Shown here: piece by piece, positions 7,050 to 13,220 of the stretch
How the letters are laid out: the number at the start of each line of letters is the position of its first letter
Position numbering within the stretch: position 1 is the first letter of the stretch
Assembly: GCA_017457555.1 (NCBI GenBank)
Contig: JAFTHG010000135.1
Coordinates: 1 to 17,736 of the forward strand
DNA from: Kiritimatiellia bacterium
GTDB taxonomy: Bacteria > Verrucomicrobiota > Kiritimatiellia > RFP12 > DVOR01
Reading direction: 5' to 3'
DNA: 17,736 nucleotides
Position numbers and translations under genes: made by a program
The notes under the pieces: generated by a model
Seen by the model: the letters and a program-made list of their open reading frames with translations, nothing else
Told to the model about the DNA's origin: nothing
Database searches by the model: none

Positions 7050-7096
7050 AAAAGAAAAGAATCCGGCCACTCTGCGCAAAAGACGCCGAGGGCCGG
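7050..7096 (-). promoter_or_regulatory. Attenuator-like hairpin with pyrimidine tract between rplO and secY
   Basis: About a dozen bases after the rplO stop, CCGGCC pairs with GGCCGG (7063-7096). The stem continues inward through CTC/GAG and GCG/CGC, with a bulged T and a G-A mismatch. ATTCTTTTCTTTT follows at once. The stem is strong but the U-run is interrupted, so partial termination (attenuation) or transcript 3'-end formation is more likely than full termination, since secY-adk follow closely and no promoter is obvious downstream of it. Confidence 0.5.
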
Positions 7097-7108
7097 TATT
7101 TTGAACAA

Positions 7109-7555
7109 TTAGATTTGTTCGCAGGTACCGCCAGCGGCTTCAATCTTAGCCTTGGCGGTTGCTGTGAAAGCAGAGACCTTCACTGTCAGCTTCTTGGTCA
7201 ATTCACCATCGCCGAGAATCTTGATTCCGGCAGTCTTGGCAGAACGATAACCAAAACCTGCTGCGAGCAACACTTCTGTGTCCACCACGGTACCATCATC
7301 GAAGCGATTCAATTCGCTCACGTTGATACCATAGAACGGCACGCGGTTTGGATTCTTGAAGCCACGCTTCGGCAAGCGGCGCATCAAAGGCATCTGACCG
7401 CCTTCAAAACCGAGCTTCTGCTTGTGACCTTTACGAGCACCCTGACCCTTGTGACCGCGGGTCGAGGTCTTGCCCATGCCGGAACCCATGCCACGGCCAA
7501 CGCGCTTACGAGACTTGCGTGCACCGGGAGTGTTGGTAAGGGAGGAAAGATCCAT
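7109..7555 (-). CDS. rplO: 50S ribosomal protein L15
   Basis: L15 is a late-assembly large-subunit protein whose long N-terminal arm threads into 23S rRNA. The 148-residue product has the glycine- and basic-rich arm (GRGMGSGMGKTSTRGHKGQG, about 20-39), then GFEGGQMPLMRRLPKRGF and a globular C-terminal domain ending KIEAAGGTCEQI. Length matches the family (about 144-148). AAGGA lies ten bases before the ATG. In most bacteria rpmD (L30) sits between rpsE and rplO; here only a 64-base gap with a hairpin is present. Confidence 0.97.
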   Translation of the reverse strand: MDLSSLTNTPGARKSRKRVGRGMGSGMGKTSTRGHKGQGARKGHKQKLGFEGGQMPLMRRLPKRGFKNPNRVPFYGINVSELNRFDDGTVVDTEVLLAAGFGYRSAKTAGIKILGDGELTKKLTVKVSAFTATAKAKIEAAGGTCEQI

Positions 7556-7581
7556 TTTGAAAAAGTCCTTTCTTGGGAATC

Positions 7582-7611
7582 GGGGAAGCAGCTATTACCA
7601 GTTGCCTCCCC
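7582..7611 (-). promoter_or_regulatory. Strong hairpin in the rpsE-rplO gap (rpmD position)
   Basis: The minus strand reads GGGGAGGCAACT, loop GGTAAT, AGCTGCTTCCCC. Eleven of twelve positions pair (one G-U, one A-C mismatch). No U-tract follows. It occupies the place where rpmD stands in other bacteria and ends about a dozen bases before the rplO AAGGA site. A regulatory, processing or stabilising role is an inference. Confidence 0.6.
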
Positions 7612-7619
7612 TGCCCTGA

Positions 7620-8108
7620 TTAAGCACGGAGAGCAGCGATTGCTTCCGCCGAACGCAATTGATGGAGCGCATCGATGGTAGCCTTCACCACGTTAAGGCG
7701 GTTCTTGGAGCCGAGAGATTTACCCACGACATCCTTAATGCCTGCAGCTTCAAGAACAGGACGCATTGCGCCGCCACAAATGATACCGGTACCATCCGGA
7801 GCGGGCTTCAACAAGACCTTACCGCCATCGCACATACCAAACACTTCGTGAGGAATGGTGGTGCCCTTCATGCAAACCGTGCGCATATTCTTGCGAGCAG
7901 CTTCACCACCCTTGCGGATAGCATCGCCAACTTCGTTTGCCTTACCGATTCCGAGACCGACACGGCCGTTGTTATCGCCCACCACAATGATTGCGGAGAA
8001 GCTGAAACGGCGACCACCCTTAACCGTCTTAGCGCAACGGTTAACGAACACGGTCTTTTCATCGAATTCGGCCACTTCTTCGCGGTCACGTTTATTACGA
8101 TCAAACAT
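7620..8108 (-). CDS. rpsE: 30S ribosomal protein S5
   Basis: S5 sits at the back of the small subunit near the mRNA entry site and affects decoding fidelity. The 162-residue product contains the N-terminal double-stranded RNA-binding-like domain with VNRCAKTVKGGRRFSFSAII and the VGLGIGKANEV loop (about 23-60). The C-terminal domain follows with GGAMRPVLEAAGIKDVVGKS and NVVKATIDAL. Its ATG overlaps the rplR stop by one base (TAATG). GGAGG lies seven bases upstream inside rplR, so translation is probably coupled. Confidence 0.98.
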   Translation of the reverse strand: MFDRNKRDREEVAEFDEKTVFVNRCAKTVKGGRRFSFSAIIVVGDNNGRVGLGIGKANEVGDAIRKGGEAARKNMRTVCMKGTTIPHEVFGMCDGGKVLLKPAPDGTGIICGGAMRPVLEAAGIKDVVGKSLGSKNRLNVVKATIDALHQLRSAEAIAALRA

Positions 8109-8479
8109 TAGGCTTCCTCCGTCTTGGCGCTGATCGAGAGGCCTGCTGCAACAGCGGACTCAACGATGGTCTTCACTCGACCGTGGAACTTATAGCCGGC
8201 ACGGTCGACCACGACAAGCTTAATGCCCTTATCCAAAGCAGCCTTAGCAGCAATCTCACCGAGTGCCTTGGCACCCTCGAGGTTGCACTTCAAGCCGCCC
8301 TTAAGGGTAGAGGCAGAAGCCAAAGTGGTGGCGGCAACGTCATCAATGAACTGCACATACATGTAGCGGTTCGAGACAAAGATTGCCATACGCGGACGCG
8401 CAGCGGTACCGGCGCTAATGCGACGGCGGATGCGCTTATGACGCGCGGCGCGCTGTTCTTTGCGATTCTTCAAACTCAT
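8108..8479 (-). CDS. rplR: 50S ribosomal protein L18
   Basis: L18 binds 5S rRNA with L5 and places it in the central protuberance. The 123-residue product (E. coli 117) has a basic N-terminal arm (RKEQRAARHKRIRRRISAGT), then RPRMAIFVSNRYMYVQFIDD, GAKALGEIAAKAALDKGI and the conserved end VVVDRAGYKFHGRVKTIVESA. AGGAG is ten bases before the ATG. The gene follows rplF after 23 bases and overlaps rpsE by one base. Confidence 0.97.
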   Translation of the reverse strand: MSLKNRKEQRAARHKRIRRRISAGTAARPRMAIFVSNRYMYVQFIDDVAATTLASASTLKGGLKCNLEGAKALGEIAAKAALDKGIKLVVVDRAGYKFHGRVKTIVESAVAAGLSISAKTEEA

Positions 8480-8502
8480 GGTTATGATTCTCCTAGCCGC
8501 GA

Positions 8503-9042
8503 TTAGGCGACAGTCTTGCCTTCCTTACGGCGGATCTTCTCATCCTTGTAACGGATGCCCTTACCCTTATAGGGCTCGGCCGAATAGTACGAACGGATGC
8601 GGGCGGCAGCTTCACCAACGACCTGTTTGTCGATACCCTCAACCTTGACATTCACATCACCCGCCACGGTTACCGTGCAACCTGCAGGAATGAGATATTC
8701 CTTCGGCGAAGCAAAACCGAGCGTGAGGATTGCCTTGTTACCTTGGACGGCGGCCTTGAAACCCGTACCTTCAATGACGAGTTCCTTAACATAGCCGGTC
8801 GTCACGCCTTCAATCATATTCTTGACGAGGGTGCGGGTCAAACCATGGAAGCTCTTTTGCTCGCGCGAATCATCAGCACGAGTTACCGTAACCACAGTGC
8901 CTTCAACCGCGACCGTGATGCCTTTCTGGAACACACGGGAAAGTTCCCCCTTGGGACCCTTAACAGTCACTTCATTGCCATTGGCGACCGTGATAGTCAC
9001 GCCAGCAGGAATGGTGACAGGCTGTTTACCGATACGAGACAT
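8503..9042 (-). CDS. rplF: 50S ribosomal protein L6
   Basis: L6 lies near the sarcin-ricin loop and the factor-binding site of the large subunit. The 179-residue product shows the duplicated L6 fold. The N-terminal half starts MSRIGKQPVTIPAGV and includes VKGPKGELSR; the C-terminal half includes LGFASPKEYLIPAG, VEGIDKQVVGEAAARIRSY and EPYKGKGIRYKDEKIRRKEG. Length matches the family (about 177-180). AAGGAG, formed by the rpsH stop region (TAAGGAG), is eight bases before the ATG. Confidence 0.98.
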   Translation of the reverse strand: MSRIGKQPVTIPAGVTITVANGNEVTVKGPKGELSRVFQKGITVAVEGTVVTVTRADDSREQKSFHGLTRTLVKNMIEGVTTGYVKELVIEGTGFKAAVQGNKAILTLGFASPKEYLIPAGCTVTVAGDVNVKVEGIDKQVVGEAAARIRSYYSAEPYKGKGIRYKDEKIRRKEGKTVA

Positions 9043-9054
9043 TGTGTTAGCTCC

Positions 9055-9447
9055 TTACCAAATGGTGCAAAGCAATTCGCCACCGAGCTTGCGCTCACGG
9101 GCGGTCTTGCCGCTCATAATACCGCCAGAGGTGCTGAGCACAGCCGTGCCCAAACCACCAAGAACGGTCGGAATATCGGTATAGCCGCAGAAACGGCGCA
9201 AACCCGGGCGGGAAATGCGTTCAAGGCCACGGATGGCGGGTTCTGCCTTATCGCTGTACTTCAGCTCAATGGTGAGCGTACGCTTAACATCACCGATCAT
9301 CGTGTAATCTGCGATGTAGCCTTCTTCCTTCAACACGCGGGCAATTTCACCCTTAATGCGCGATCCGGGCATACTCACTTCGGGGTGACGTGCCTTCTGC
9401 GCATTGCGAATGCGCACCAGCATATCGGAAATGGGATCAGTCATCAT
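9055..9447 (-). CDS. rpsH: 30S ribosomal protein S8
   Basis: S8 binds helix 21 of 16S rRNA and, in E. coli, represses the spc operon by binding mRNA at the rplE start. The 130-residue product matches family length. It begins MMTDPISDMLVRIRNAQ and has the C-terminal signature TSGGIMSGKTARERKLGGELLC. Two consecutive ATGs are present. The first (9447) has GAGG ten bases upstream; the second (9444) would give the more usual MTDPISD start and cannot be excluded. It follows rpsN by 18 bases. I could not find an obvious S8-type helix near rplE by eye. Confidence 0.97.
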   Translation of the reverse strand: MMTDPISDMLVRIRNAQKARHPEVSMPGSRIKGEIARVLKEEGYIADYTMIGDVKRTLTIELKYSDKAEPAIRGLERISRPGLRRFCGYTDIPTVLGGLGTAVLSTSGGIMSGKTARERKLGGELLCTIW

Positions 9448-9465
9448 TTTCGTGAATCCTCTCTC

Positions 9466-9651
9466 TTACCAGCTGGCCTTTGTAACACCAGGAATTTCGC
9501 CATTGAGAGCCATCTCACGGAAGCAGAGACGACAGAGGCGGAACTTGCGGATAACGCTGTGAGGGCGACCGCAACGGGAGCAACGGGTGTAGGCGCGAAC
9601 AGCAAACTTTTGTTTGCGAGCCGCCTTGACAATCAAAGAAGTCTTAGCCAT
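9466..9651 (-). CDS. rpsN: 30S ribosomal protein S14, zinc-binding short form
   Basis: S14 is in the small-subunit head near the A site. The 61-residue product is the short type, with C24-x2-C27 (CSRC) and C40-x2-C43 (CRLC) forming a zinc ribbon, and the conserved GRPHSVIRKFRLCRLCFRE followed by GEIPGVTKASW. This form (often called rpsZ) lacks the roughly 40 extra residues of the E. coli protein. AAGGA is ten bases before the ATG. It lies between rplE and rpsH, as in Bacillus and many other phyla. Confidence 0.97.
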   Translation of the reverse strand: MAKTSLIVKAARKQKFAVRAYTRCSRCGRPHSVIRKFRLCRLCFREMALNGEIPGVTKASW

Positions 9652-9664
9652 TGTGTTTTATTCC

Positions 9665-10195
9665 TTAGCGGCCCATGAACGGCATGCCGAGTGCTTCGAG
9701 AAGCGCCTTGGAAGCCTCTTTGTCCTTGGCAGTGGTAACAAACGTAATATCCAGACCGCAAGCGGTGCTCACAGCCGTGATTTCGGGGAATGTCACATAT
9801 TCCTTCATGCCCAACGAGTAGTTACCTGCTTGGTCAAAACCGTGGGTCGACACACCACGGAAGTCGCGAATGCGCGGCAACGTAGCATTAAAGAAACGTT
9901 CGGCAAATTCATACATACGATTACCACGAAGTGTCACCTTAGCACCGATGACCATACCTTCGCGAAGCTTGAAGTTTGAAATGCTCTTGTGAGCCTTACA
10001 AAGGACAGCCTTCTGACCTGTGATCGCTTCAAGATCCTGAACGATCTGTTTCTGGGTGTCCTTTTCCACAATACCGAAGCCCATATTCACCACAATCTTC
10101 GTCAGACGCGGCACGAGCATGGGATTCGACACACCGAGCTTCTGCTGAAGCGCGGGCACGATGTCCTTGACATAGGTCTCTTTTAATTTGGCCAT
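9665..10195 (-). CDS. rplE: 50S ribosomal protein L5
   Basis: L5 binds 5S rRNA and forms a bridge to S13 and contacts to P-site tRNA. The 176-residue product (E. coli 179) has NPMLVPRLTKIVVNMGFG (about 24-41), the AITGQKAVLCKAHKSISNFKLREG stretch (split here as AITGQKAVL and KSISNFKLREG), VTLRGNRMYEF, FRGVSTHGFDQAGNYSLGMK and a C-terminal GMPF. AAGGAG, overlapping the rplX stop (TAAGGAG), is eight bases before the ATG. Confidence 0.98.
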   Translation of the reverse strand: MAKLKETYVKDIVPALQQKLGVSNPMLVPRLTKIVVNMGFGIVEKDTQKQIVQDLEAITGQKAVLCKAHKSISNFKLREGMVIGAKVTLRGNRMYEFAERFFNATLPRIRDFRGVSTHGFDQAGNYSLGMKEYVTFPEITAVSTACGLDITFVTTAKDKEASKALLEALGMPFMGR

Positions 10196-10207
10196 TGTCT
10201 CTGCTCC

Positions 10208-10525
10208 TTAGTCCAGCGCCTTGCCGGAGGTCTTAAGCGTGCGAACCTTCGTTTCGCCGCTCGTGGTACAACTGATGCGGCTGCCACGCTTGGCGTCAGC
10301 GTCATAGGGCATCAGGTTCGAAAGCTGAATTGGAGCTTCACGCTCCACGATTCCGCCCTGAGGCGTCTGCTCAGTGCGACGAATGGTCTTCTTCACCAAG
10401 TGCAAGCCCTCAACGAGGGCTGTACCCTTCTTGGGGCTCACAGAGAGGACCTTGCCGGTCTTCCCCTTATCGGCACCGGCGATTACGACCACCGTGTCAT
10501 TCTTTTTAATTCTTGCGATACTCAT
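10208..10525 (-). CDS. rplX: 50S ribosomal protein L24
   Basis: L24 is an assembly-initiator protein that binds the 5' end of 23S rRNA and later lies near the tunnel exit. The 105-residue product begins MSIARIKKNDTVVVIAG, has the KOW motif GADKGKTGKVLSV (about 17-29) and the conserved GGIVEREAPIQLSNLM. The open frame extends ten codons upstream, but the ATG at 10525 gives the family start. Its ribosome binding site is weak (ACGGAAAAAACA). A 118-base gap separates it from rplN, the longest inside the ribosomal block. Confidence 0.96.
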   Translation of the reverse strand: MSIARIKKNDTVVVIAGADKGKTGKVLSVSPKKGTALVEGLHLVKKTIRRTEQTPQGGIVEREAPIQLSNLMPYDADAKRGSRISCTTSGETKVRTLKTSGKALD

Positions 10526-10643
10526 TGTTTTTTCCGTAACTCGCTGTTGTAACAAACGCAGTTCGCAAACGTCCCGTTCTTCCTATTGGGTGTCCCGGCT
10601 TACGCTTACGTATTACCTGCGGTCACGAAGCGGTCATCCCGCC
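10526..10643 (-). other. 118-base rplN-rplX gap without a clear element
   Basis: This gap is several times longer than most neighbouring spacers and has no ORF of note. It contains direct repeats (GCGGTCA twice, CGGGAC twice) and a short palindrome TACG-TAAG-CGTA (near 10600-10613), but no strong hairpin and no convincing promoter. In E. coli the spc operon promoter lies upstream of rplN, not after it. It may be an untranslated spacer for regulation. Confidence 0.4.
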
Positions 10644-11009
10644 TCACACCACTTCGGGTGCGAGAGAGATGACCTTCATTTGACCCTTATCACGCAATTC
10701 ACGTGCAACAGGTCCGAAAATGCGCGTACCCATCGGGTTATGCTTTGCATCAACGATAACGCAGGCATTCTGATCGAAACGCACAAAAGATCCGTCCGGA
10801 CGTGCCAAAGGATGAGCCGTACGCACGATAAGTGCGAAGCAAACCTGACCCTTTTTCACAGCACCCGTCGGGGAGGCTTCCTGAATGGAAACGCGGATGA
10901 TGTCGCCGACACCGGCGGTACGCTTACGCTGACCCAACACGCGGAAGCACTTGGCAATCTTTGCACCAGTGTTATCCGCAACGACCAGCTTGCTTTCTTC
11001 CATTATCAT
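10644..11009 (-). CDS. rplN: 50S ribosomal protein L14
   Basis: L14 lies at the subunit interface near the sarcin-ricin loop and contacts 16S helix 14. The 121-residue product (E. coli 123) begins MIMEESKLVVADNTGAK and has GVGDIIRVSIQEASPTGAVKK, VRFDQNACVIVDAKHNPMGT and RIFGPVARELRDKG. The ATG at 11009 aligns with the family start, and GAGGAG lies nine bases upstream inside rpsQ, which ends only three bases before. The stop is TGA. Confidence 0.98.
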   Translation of the reverse strand: MIMEESKLVVADNTGAKIAKCFRVLGQRKRTAGVGDIIRVSIQEASPTGAVKKGQVCFALIVRTAHPLARPDGSFVRFDQNACVIVDAKHNPMGTRIFGPVARELRDKGQMKVISLAPEVV

Positions 11010-11012
11010 GGC

Positions 11013-11276
11013 TTACTTCTCCTCAACGGAGACCAAACGCCAACGCTTGGTCTTGCTCAGCGGACGGGTTTCCATGATCACAACGGTGTCGCCCACCTTT
11101 GCGGTGTTTTCCTCGTCATGGGCATGAAACTTATTAAAAGCCTTCACGACCTTACCATAGACGGGGTGCAAGAGGCGGCGCTCAACGCGCACGATGATCG
11201 ACTTGTCGCCGGACTTGCTGACGACGGTGCCTTTGCGCACCTTGCGCGAACCGCGCTCGACAGTAGTTTCGCTCAT
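11013..11276 (-). CDS. rpsQ: 30S ribosomal protein S17
   Basis: S17 is a primary binder of the 5' domain of 16S rRNA, with an OB fold. The 87-residue product (E. coli 84) has RKGTVVSKSGDKSIIVRVER, the basic loop HPVYGKVVKAFNKFHAHDEEN and VGDTVVIMETRPLSKTKRWR, all conserved in the family. Its ATG overlaps the rpmC stop by four bases (ATGA), and AAGGTGA lies six bases upstream inside rpmC, so the two are likely coupled. Confidence 0.98.
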   Translation of the reverse strand: MSETTVERGSRKVRKGTVVSKSGDKSIIVRVERRLLHPVYGKVVKAFNKFHAHDEENTAKVGDTVVIMETRPLSKTKRWRLVSVEEK

Positions 11277-11470
11277 TGATTCACCTTCTTCTGATTAGCC
11301 ACGGTCAAGAGCTGAGCAATGTCCTTGCGCAACACAGTGATGCGGCTGGGGTTTTCAGCCCCCTGGGTGGAGTTGTGCTTCAAGCGGAGAGAACAGAGCT
11401 CGGCTTCCTTATCACGGATGAGCGCAGCGAGTTCTTCAACGCTAAGTTCTTTGATTTCAGCGATCTTCAT
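11273..11470 (-). CDS. rpmC: 50S ribosomal protein L29
   Basis: L29 is a small two-helix protein at the tunnel exit that helps dock SRP and trigger factor. The 65-residue product begins MKIAEIKELSVEELAALI and has the helix LCSLRLKHNSTQGAENPSRI. An upstream in-frame TTG would add five residues, but it is part of the GGAG site that serves the ATG at 11470, so I chose the ATG. It begins 15 bases after rplP and overlaps rpsQ by four bases. Confidence 0.96.
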   Translation of the reverse strand: MKIAEIKELSVEELAALIRDKEAELCSLRLKHNSTQGAENPSRITVLRKDIAQLLTVANQKKVNQ

Positions 11471-11485
11471 GGGGTGATTCTCCAA

Positions 11486-11893
11486 TTAGCGGGTGACCAA
11501 CTGAGTGCGGATACCGAGCTTTGTATCAGCTAAGCGCAAGCACTCACGGGCCAAAGATTCGGGGATACCACCCACTTCAAAGAGCACTTTGCCGGGAAGG
11601 ACGACTGCAACCCAAAATTCAGGGTTACCCTTACCCGAGCCCATACGCACTTCGATCGGCTTCTTGGTTACAGGCTTATCCGGGAAAATACGCACCCAGA
11701 GATTACCTTTACGTTTCATGTGACGGTTGATTGCCACACGGCAGGCTTCAATCTGCGTGTTGGTGACCCAACCGCGACCGAGGGCCTTGATACCATAATC
11801 ACCGTAAGCGAGCTTTTCGCCGTTAGTTGCAAAGCCCTTGCGGGAACCTTTGGAAACCTTGCGGTGTTTCACACGTTTAGGCATGAGAGGCAT
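11486..11893 (-). CDS. rplP: 50S ribosomal protein L16
   Basis: L16 contacts the A-site tRNA elbow and helps shape the peptidyl transferase centre region. The 135-residue product begins MPLMPKRVKHRKVSKGSRKG and has GDYGIKALGRGWVTNTQIEA, RKGNLWVRIFPDKPVTKKP and RMGSGKGNPEFWVAVV, diagnostic of the family. Of two in-frame ATGs, 11893 has AAGGAGG at the ideal seven bases; 11884 would be 16 away. With that start the gene overlaps the end of rpsC by 17 bases. Confidence 0.97.
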   Translation of the reverse strand: MPLMPKRVKHRKVSKGSRKGFATNGEKLAYGDYGIKALGRGWVTNTQIEACRVAINRHMKRKGNLWVRIFPDKPVTKKPIEVRMGSGKGNPEFWVAVVLPGKVLFEVGGIPESLARECLRLADTKLGIRTQLVTR

Positions 11894-12566
11894 AAGAATT
11901 CCTCCTTCCGCGTTCACCGCCGCGCTGCTGGCGGGCTGGCTGGAAATCTTCGCGCTTGCAGATCCACACCTTCACGCCGATCTTACCAGCGGTGGTATTA
12001 GCTTCCACAAAGCCATAGTCAATGTTAGCACGCAGCGTGTGCAAGGGGACTTTACCCTTCTTACTCCATTCAACGCGGGAAATTTCCGCACCGTTAATAC
12101 GTCCGGCGCAACGAATCTTGATGCCATCAACGCCGAGTTCCATAGCCGTCTTTTCAGCACGCTTGATGGCGCGCTTCACGGCGATACGGTGCTCAATCTG
12201 CTGGGCGATACTTTCAGCCACCAGCTGAGCGTCTGCATCCGGAGTACGAACTTCCTGGATTTCCAGGTAAATTTCTTTGCCGGTGCTCTTGGTCAAACGT
12301 GCTTTCAATTTCTCAACTTCCTGCCCCTTTGTGCCAACGATGATGGCAGGGCGAGCCGAGAAAATAATGACGCGGACGCGGTTGGCATAGCGCTCAATTG
12401 CAATCTTAGTGATTGCGGCGCCTTCGGTAGCCTTACGCACGATCTCGCGAATCTGATTGTCTTCGGCCAGGTTCAAACCGAAGTCCTGCTTCTTAGCGAA
12501 CCAACGCGACTGCCACTGTTTGTTCAGGGCAATGCGGAAGCCGATAGGGTTAACTTTCTGTCCCAA
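11877..12566 (-). CDS. rpsC: 30S ribosomal protein S3 (TTG start)
   Basis: S3 lines the mRNA entry channel and contributes to the ribosomal helicase activity. The 229-residue product begins (M)GQKVNPIGFRIALNK and has the KH domain with SARPAIIVGTKGQEVEKLK (about 70-88) and the C-terminal domain with GIKIRCAGRINGAEISRVEW and LRANIDYGFVEA. The start codon is TTG (12564-12566), fixed by the family N-terminus and an AGGAG seven bases upstream. No alternative ATG fits. The short tail is Arg/Gly-rich, and its last codons overlap rplP by 17 bases. Confidence 0.97.
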   Translation of the reverse strand: MGQKVNPIGFRIALNKQWQSRWFAKKQDFGLNLAEDNQIREIVRKATEGAAITKIAIERYANRVRVIIFSARPAIIVGTKGQEVEKLKARLTKSTGKEIYLEIQEVRTPDADAQLVAESIAQQIEHRIAVKRAIKRAEKTAMELGVDGIKIRCAGRINGAEISRVEWSKKGKVPLHTLRANIDYGFVEANTTAGKIGVKVWICKREDFQPARQQRGGERGRRNSYASHA

Positions 12567-12580
12567 GGTAGGCTCCTAAT

Positions 12581-12913
12581 TTACTCGTTCGTCAGGACCA
12601 CGGTAACGTGGCTGAGCTTCTTTTGAATCGGCTTGGCGCTGCCGCGGGCTCCGCACCAATAGCGCTTCATTCGAGTGCCCTCATCGAAAACGGCTTTCTT
12701 AACCGTCAACGTTTCGGGGTCCAAGTTGTTATTATTCTTCGCATTTGCTGCTGCGGAACGCAGTGCTGCTGCGAGGAAACGTGCAGCCTTCAATGTGCTG
12801 AAATCTGCCACAGCAAGCGCGTCAGCGAGCTTGAGCCCCTGAACACGGCGAGCGATGGGACGAGCTTTACGCACGGAGATGCGAAGGTTGCGGGCGATGG
12901 CTTTAACTTCCAT
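12581..12913 (-). CDS. rplV: 50S ribosomal protein L22
   Basis: L22 binds all 23S rRNA domains, and its beta-hairpin lines the nascent peptide tunnel. The 110-residue product equals the E. coli length. It contains NLRISVRKARPIARRVQGLK (9-28), LAAALRSAAANAKNNNNLD and the hairpin region RMKRYWCGARGSAKPIQKKL, where the conserved PRARGRA-like tip is represented by GARGSAKPI. The tip differs from the usual form but keeps basic character. GAGG lies about eight bases before the ATG, 19 bases after rpsS. Confidence 0.96.
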   Translation of the reverse strand: MEVKAIARNLRISVRKARPIARRVQGLKLADALAVADFSTLKAARFLAAALRSAAANAKNNNNLDPETLTVKKAVFDEGTRMKRYWCGARGSAKPIQKKLSHVTVVLTNE

Positions 12914-12932
12914 TGTTATCCCTCTTCCTTAC

Positions 12933-13211
12933 TTAGCGTCCGGCCTTCTCGGTCAGGCCACCATGGGCCTTGAAGGTGCGGGTATTAGAGAACTCGCCCA
13001 AGCGATGACCGACCATGTTCTCGGTGATAAACACCGGCATGTGCTGCTTGCCGTTATGAATGGCGAAGGTGTGCCCGACGAATTCGGGGAGCACCATCGA
13101 GCGGCGCGACCAAGTTTTGATCGGCAGTTTCTTGCCCGAAGCGTTCATCTTCTCCACCTTCTTCAGGAGGGAAGCTTCAACATACGGGCCCTTCTTAATA
13201 GAACGTGCCAT
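12933..13211 (-). CDS. rpsS: 30S ribosomal protein S19
   Basis: S19 lies in the head, pairs with S13 and reaches the A-site tRNA and 50S bridge B1a. The 92-residue product equals the family length, with the signature MARSIKKGPYVEASLLKKVE, IKTWSRRSMVLPEFVGHTF, and GHRLGEFSNTRTFKAHGG. Nine bases separate it from rplB. No good Shine-Dalgarno site precedes the ATG (AGAAAG, overlapping the end of rplB, is the nearest), so coupling to rplB translation is likely. Confidence 0.98.
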   Translation of the reverse strand: MARSIKKGPYVEASLLKKVEKMNASGKKLPIKTWSRRSMVLPEFVGHTFAIHNGKQHMPVFITENMVGHRLGEFSNTRTFKAHGGLTEKAGR

Positions 13212-13220
13212 AGTGGTGTC

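Noticed and set aside
7005..7079. Upstream in-frame start adding 25 codons to secY
   Set aside because: The added peptide is not SecY-like and the region is better explained by two hairpins; AGAGG serves the ATG at 7004.
8743..9678. 311-codon plus-strand open frame opposite rplF, rpsH and rpsN
   Set aside because: Antisense shadow of conserved genes, with no ribosome binding site logic and no recognisable protein.
10526..10643. Possible promoter in the rplN-rplX gap (ATGACC with TAATAC)
   Set aside because: Only four of six and three of six matches; too weak to call.
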